This document shows, piece by piece, positions 8,675 to 11,819 of a stretch of 11,819 bases of DNA (within the stretch, counting starts at the first letter, position 1; each line of letters starts with the position of its first letter). The position numbers and the translations under genes were made by a program. The DNA is taken from NCBI GenBank assembly GCA_020629735.1, contig JAHDCT010000022.1, positions 1 to 11,819 of the forward strand, written 5' to 3'. The notes under the pieces were generated by a model. That model had not been told where the DNA came from, made no database searches, and was given only the letters and a program-made list of their open reading frames with translations. This stretch comes from a bacterium. Lineage in GTDB: Bacteria > Patescibacteriota > Gracilibacteria > Absconditabacterales > Absconditicoccaceae.

Positions 8675-8899
8675 TTAGGAATTAAGGAACCAGTTTCCAA
8701 CCAAAAGAAGAATTGAAGAGAAAACAAAGAGAAACCAACGCCCTTTGTTATGTACTAAAAATGCTTTACCGGGTATGAGTGTAAATATATCATACCTGTT
8801 TGAGCCAAAGTATCTTCTTCCTCCTGATGTTGATTTTTCTACTAAACCTGGAACGTCATTATGTCCTGTTACTTCATGGATGTTAGATTTTCCTGCCAT
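8675..8899 (-). CDS. small single-pass membrane protein, UGA-free
   Basis: A 74-residue protein beginning MAGKSNIHEV. The first 54 residues are polar and glycine-rich, with SGGRRYFGSNRYD near the centre. Residues 55-72 (WFLFVFSSILLLVGNWFL) form one hydrophobic helix close to the C-terminus, suggesting a tail-anchored protein with its N-terminus in the cytoplasm. No family is recognised. All nine glycines use GGN codons and none uses TGA, unlike its neighbours, so it reads the same in the standard code. The ATG 8897-8899 has no Shine-Dalgarno sequence. It stands alone, divergent from the phosphoesterase gene and convergent with the decarboxylase gene. Confidence 0.65.
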   Translation of the reverse strand: MAGKSNIHEVTGHNDVPGLVEKSTSGGRRYFGSNRYDIFTLIPGKAFLVHNKGRWFLFVFSSILLLVGNWFLNS

Positions 8900-9004
8900 A
8901 TTGATATTTTTTTTGATGTGATTGATTGTGTTTTTATTAAAAGACTTCTATCATAATAATTTATTCCACTAAGTCAACATATTCCTCATTATGTTTTCCT
9001 ACTT

Positions 9005-9033
9005 TTGACTTCAAAACCAACAACAAATACATA
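9005..9033 (+). promoter_or_regulatory. candidate promoter of the metallophosphoesterase gene
   Basis: TTGACT (9005-9010), a 17-base spacer, then TACATA (9028-9033). Transcription would start near 9040, giving a leader of roughly nine bases before ATG 9049. The remaining sequence of 8900-9048 is A+T-rich and shows nothing else. Confidence 0.4.
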
Positions 9034-9048
9034 TTGTCAATATAAATT

Positions 9049-10479
9049 ATGATTAATATACCATTTTTTAAAAAGAGAGCGAAAACAGATCATGAAAGGT
9101 TCCAGAAGGTGCTCAATTTTTTTCGTTCAAAACAAATCTCATTTGAATGAGAGGTCTCGGTTCACATGCCACCTTATCTACTTTGATCTCTTGCGCTACA
9201 AACTTTTTGATTAACTAAACAAGCAGAAAGACGAATTGCTTGACATGAGTGAAGTTGAATTTTTCCTCCTTACGAATACAAGATTGCTAGTCTTCAAATT
9301 TTAGAGCAAGTTAAAAAACTCTCATTACCAAGTGAAATCTTCGACGATTATGCTAATTTTCTCCATGAAACAGATTTTATGAAATCATCAGATAATACAT
9401 CATGGGAGTATTTCTGAGACGTAAACAGATTTTGAATTCGAAAACAAAAAACTATTACTCTTATGATTGACTATGTAGAGTATCTCGAAAGAGAACGTGC
9501 TATAAAATGGAGAAAAAAATCTTGAGCAGCAGTTGCTACACTATTTTGACTGTGACTTACTGTTGGGGCAAAATTCCATGAAAATATTGATAAGCACAAG
9601 ATCTATACACATGTTTTAGAAGATGAAAATATTCCAGAAGACCTTGATTGATGGGTGGTTTTCAACCTAGCTGATCTACATATTCATGAAGACAATACTT
9701 TGAATATTGATGAGTGAGACGCTCTTGCAACTTACGCGGATAAAATAAATGCATATATTGAGGAATCATGATTGGATCCTGAAAAAATTATCCTCATTAT
9801 ACCTTGAGATATCATATCCCAGAAGTCAGCTGTTTCTACAGAAAGCGACTGGGAATATGTTGAAAAGAATCTTCCGCTCCTTAATAGATTTCCTGGAAAG
9901 TATAGAGTCGTAACTTTTTGAAACCATGATGAAATTCATTCCGAAACAGACAAATTACGCCAGTGGTTTCTTGATAATTGATATACCGTTCTAGATAAAC
10001 CTTGAGTAAGTTGATTACAAAGAGTTAAGATCCAGATGTGAAATTCACTAACCCAGATACTTTGAACGCCAAGCTATCTTAAAAGGAAAGCTGAATTTAC
10101 GCCTGAGTTCTTAAAAAGTATCATCAAAAGCACTAAAGAACATGACTACACCTTTATCTCTTGTCATAACCTTGATGGGCTAGAATGAGTTCTTGATAAA
10201 TTAGAAAATACGTCAATTCATGCCTGACATACCCATTGGCTGCATCTTGATCGACCTATCTTAAGAATCTTTATTAGGAAATTCTTAAAATATCACTCTA
10301 AAATTTACAAGTGATTTCATACATTGAAAAATAATGTATTTGTTTGTATTCCGCCATGAATGAATAACTCAAGTCTTATGCCATTTAGAAGTAATTCCGC
10401 TCTCCCATGATGAGCATTGGTGATTCTGAGACACAAGAAGCCAGTTTCTGATTCTGAACAAGAAATTGTATCCGACTAA
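9049..10479 (+). CDS. membrane-anchored calcineurin-like metallophosphoesterase
   Basis: A 476-residue protein with three parts. Residues 1-155 form a charged N-terminal region of unknown type. Residues 158-174 (SGAAVATLFGLGLTVGA), preceded by RKK, form a likely single membrane helix. Residues 200-460 carry the metallophosphoesterase motifs: ADLHIH (208-213, Asp209 and His211), PGD (252-254), GNHDE (291-295), SCHN (371-374) and AGHTH (392-396). These ligate the two metal ions in calcineurin-like phosphatases. The positive-inside rule would place the catalytic domain outside the membrane, as in YkuE/YaeI-type enzymes. The substrate is unknown and may be a phospholipid or nucleotide. UGA encodes the glycines of PGD, GNHD and GHTH. 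Its stop overlaps the yebC stop on the other strand. Confidence 0.9.
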
Positions 10480-11234
10480 GCGGCATTATGCCAAACTGTA
10501 TCTACATCTTCGTCATCTTCTAGTATTTCGATTATTTTCAGCAACTTCTCTTCTCCTTGTTCATCAAGTGCTATTGTATTTTCAGCAATATAGGAAAGAT
10601 CAGATTGCTCTACTTTTCGTCAAGCATCTTCAAAGCTATTTACTGTACTCATAAAGTTTTCTCTGGTAGTTATAATTCTTGCCATATTTTCCATGATTTC
10701 ATAATCTTCTGCATCTGTTTCCATCACTTGCATTTCAAACTCTTCTTCGACTAATGGAAGAACAGTTTCAACGTCTTTCCCTTTTATTTTCTCTTTTTTA
10801 ATAATTCCGCTCACATAGATTTCTCCCTTCTCAGCAAACTGTCGCCCTACACTACCAGGATCTCACATGTTTCAACCGTATTTAGCAAGAAGGGCTCTCA
10901 CATTGGCTCACGATCTATTAGTATTTGGTGTTACACATTTAATGTAAAGAGCTACTCATGATGGTCCGTATCACTCATAAAAAATCTCCATCAGTTTTTC
11001 TCCTGTATCATTTCATGCTCATTTATCAATTGCCTTTTGAATAACTTCTTTTGGAAGCCCAGCTTGTTTTCCTTTCTTAATTGCTGCATCAAGAGTTGGA
11101 TTTAGAGCTGGATTATCTCATTTTTCTGCTGCCATTTGAATAATCTTCGCGATTTTAGCGTATATCTTAGCCTTTTTTGAGTCTTGAGCTGCTTTTCTAT
11201 GCTTTATATTATGTCGCTTACTATGTCAAGCCAT
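10476..11234 (-). CDS. yebC: YebC/TACO1-family protein
   Basis: A 252-residue protein of normal family length. The hallmark N-terminus MAGHSKRHNIKHRKAAQDSKK is followed by NPALNPTLDAAIKKGKQAGLPKEVIQKAIDK (41-71), YEGYGPSGVALYIKC (86-100), TPNTNRSGANVRALLAKYGGNMGDPGSVGRQF (102-133) and an acidic C-terminal domain. YebC proteins were annotated as DNA-binding regulators. Members related to mitochondrial TACO1 also help ribosomes through difficult sequences such as proline runs. The start at 11234 gives the exact family N-terminus, with the third codon a UGA glycine. Three ATTTAC repeats spaced 11 bases apart abut this start on the plus strand. It converges on the metallophosphoesterase gene with a 4-base overlap (10476-10479). 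Confidence 0.96.
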
Positions 11235-11262
11235 ATTTACAATAAATTTACTAAAAATTTAC
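11235..11262. repeat. three ATTTAC direct repeats with 11-base period
   Basis: ATTTAC occurs at 11235-11240, 11246-11251 and 11257-11262, an exact 11-base spacing, about one helical turn. The first copy abuts the yebC start codon, so the array covers the yebC promoter and start. This is compatible with a cooperative operator, but the A+T-rich context makes chance possible. Confidence 0.4.
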
Positions 11263-11321
11263 AAAAGAACTTCTCTTTAGTAGGATCTAGTTACACATAA
11301 CTTTATAACTTTTAAAGCCTA

Positions 11322-11681
11322 ATGATCTCAACAAAAAATACAACTGCTCAAAAGTTATCTTCAAGCAAATATCTCTCTTTTAATGAATGATTAAACTACT
11401 CTATTGATACACAAAGTATGACTATAGAGCCTGTCTCATTTAAGAAAAGTGATGACATCTATACATTTTGAACTGAAATGAGCATTAACTGACAAGAGTA
11501 TAGTGTTAAGCATGTTCATAACATTTCTTTTGAGAGCGAGTATTTTAAAAGAGTGATAGAAAAAGTTCATAATGTTGATCATTATTCACATAATATTTCA
11601 ATTTACCAAAATAAATTCAATAAAGCATTTGCCATTAGAATTGCTATCGATGAGGACATATTTCTCATCGAACTTATGTAG
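11322..11681 (+). CDS. uncharacterised 119-residue protein
   Basis: An intact frame with UGA as glycine at NEGLNY, TFGTEM and SINGQEY. The protein is soluble, rich in Ser, Ile, Lys, Asn, His and Tyr, with strand-like stretches (EPVSFKK, YTFGTEMSI, AFAIRIAI, IFLIELM) and a helix FESEYFKRVIEKVH (70-83). No signal peptide, membrane helix or family motif is recognised. The start ATG 11322 has no Shine-Dalgarno sequence. A TATAAC box at 11304-11309 lies 12 bases upstream. It is divergent from yebC and followed by a short-period repeat tract. Coding is supported by length and by UGA at plausible glycines. Confidence 0.7.
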
Positions 11682-11706
11682 TTAAATAAAAATCAAAAAC
11701 ATAAAG

Positions 11707-11801
11707 GTGAGTACGAGTGAGTGTGGGTATGAGTACGCTAAAGTATGCCTATGAGTATGCTTACAAATGTGCTTATGATTACGCCTAGCATGTGCTTACA
11801 C
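11707..11801. repeat. degenerate short-period repeat tract (about 6 and 23 bases)
   Basis: This tract repeats a GxxTAY-like hexamer (GAGTAC, GAGTAT, GCTTAC, GCTTAT, GATTAC) with a one-base slip near 11743. It also shows a higher-order unit of 22-24 bases at 11728-11749, 11750-11773 and 11774-11796, each starting TATGA and ending in TATGCC or TGTGCT. It is less A+T-rich than the flanks. One frame (ATG 11729 to TAG 11786-11788) encodes 19 residues with alternating Tyr/Ala, KYAYEYAYKCAYDYA. A GTG frame from 11707 is open to the window end. Whether any is translated is unknown. Confidence 0.55.
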
Positions 11802-11819
11802 AAAAACAAAAACTAAAAG

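Overview
The window reads as bacterial chromosome from a lineage in which UGA encodes glycine (NCBI translation table 25: the candidate phyla SR1/Absconditabacteria and Gracilibacteria). With the standard bacterial code almost every gene is broken by in-frame TGA. With UGA read as glycine, eight long reading frames become uninterrupted, and the TGAs fall on glycines that the families conserve (P-loops, FAD-binding glycines, DTPGH, GHTH). The DNA is A+T-rich, intergenic gaps are short, and no Shine-Dalgarno sequence is visible before any start. Several promoters place the -10 box 6 to 7 bases before ATG, which suggests leaderless mRNAs. No tRNA, rRNA, CRISPR array, insertion sequence or phage module was seen.

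Layout. 1-211 (+) holds the end of an unidentified, apparently frameshifted gene. 200-595 (-) is a DUF1801/YdhG-like protein. 708-2594 (+) is a complete Uup-type ABC-F ATPase. 2615-3226 and 3247-3729 (both -) are an uncharacterised, faintly GNAT-like protein and a cyclophilin, probably one transcript. 3861-5108 (+) is a HI0933/YhiN-type flavoprotein. 5109-5465 holds a 27-codon reading frame that looks like a PurC N-terminus and a strong terminator. 5466-7283 (+) is the GTPase TypA/BipA, followed after 24 bases by a diaminopimelate-decarboxylase-like PLP enzyme (7308-8558) and a terminator. 8675-8899 (-) is a small membrane protein with no UGA glycine codons. 9049-10479 (+) is a membrane-anchored metallophosphoesterase, and 10476-11234 (-) is a YebC/TACO1 protein whose gene overlaps its end. 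11322-11681 (+) is an orphan 119-residue protein, followed by a degenerate short-period repeat tract near the window end.

Functionally this is mostly housekeeping related to translation: Uup and TypA act on the ribosome, YebC is linked to translation of difficult peptides or to regulation, and cyclophilin folds proteins. These sit beside two metabolic or redox enzymes and several lineage-specific proteins. I see no defence system, secretion island or biosynthetic cluster. The main point of biological interest is the recoding itself, plus the leaderless expression pattern and the UGA-free small gene.
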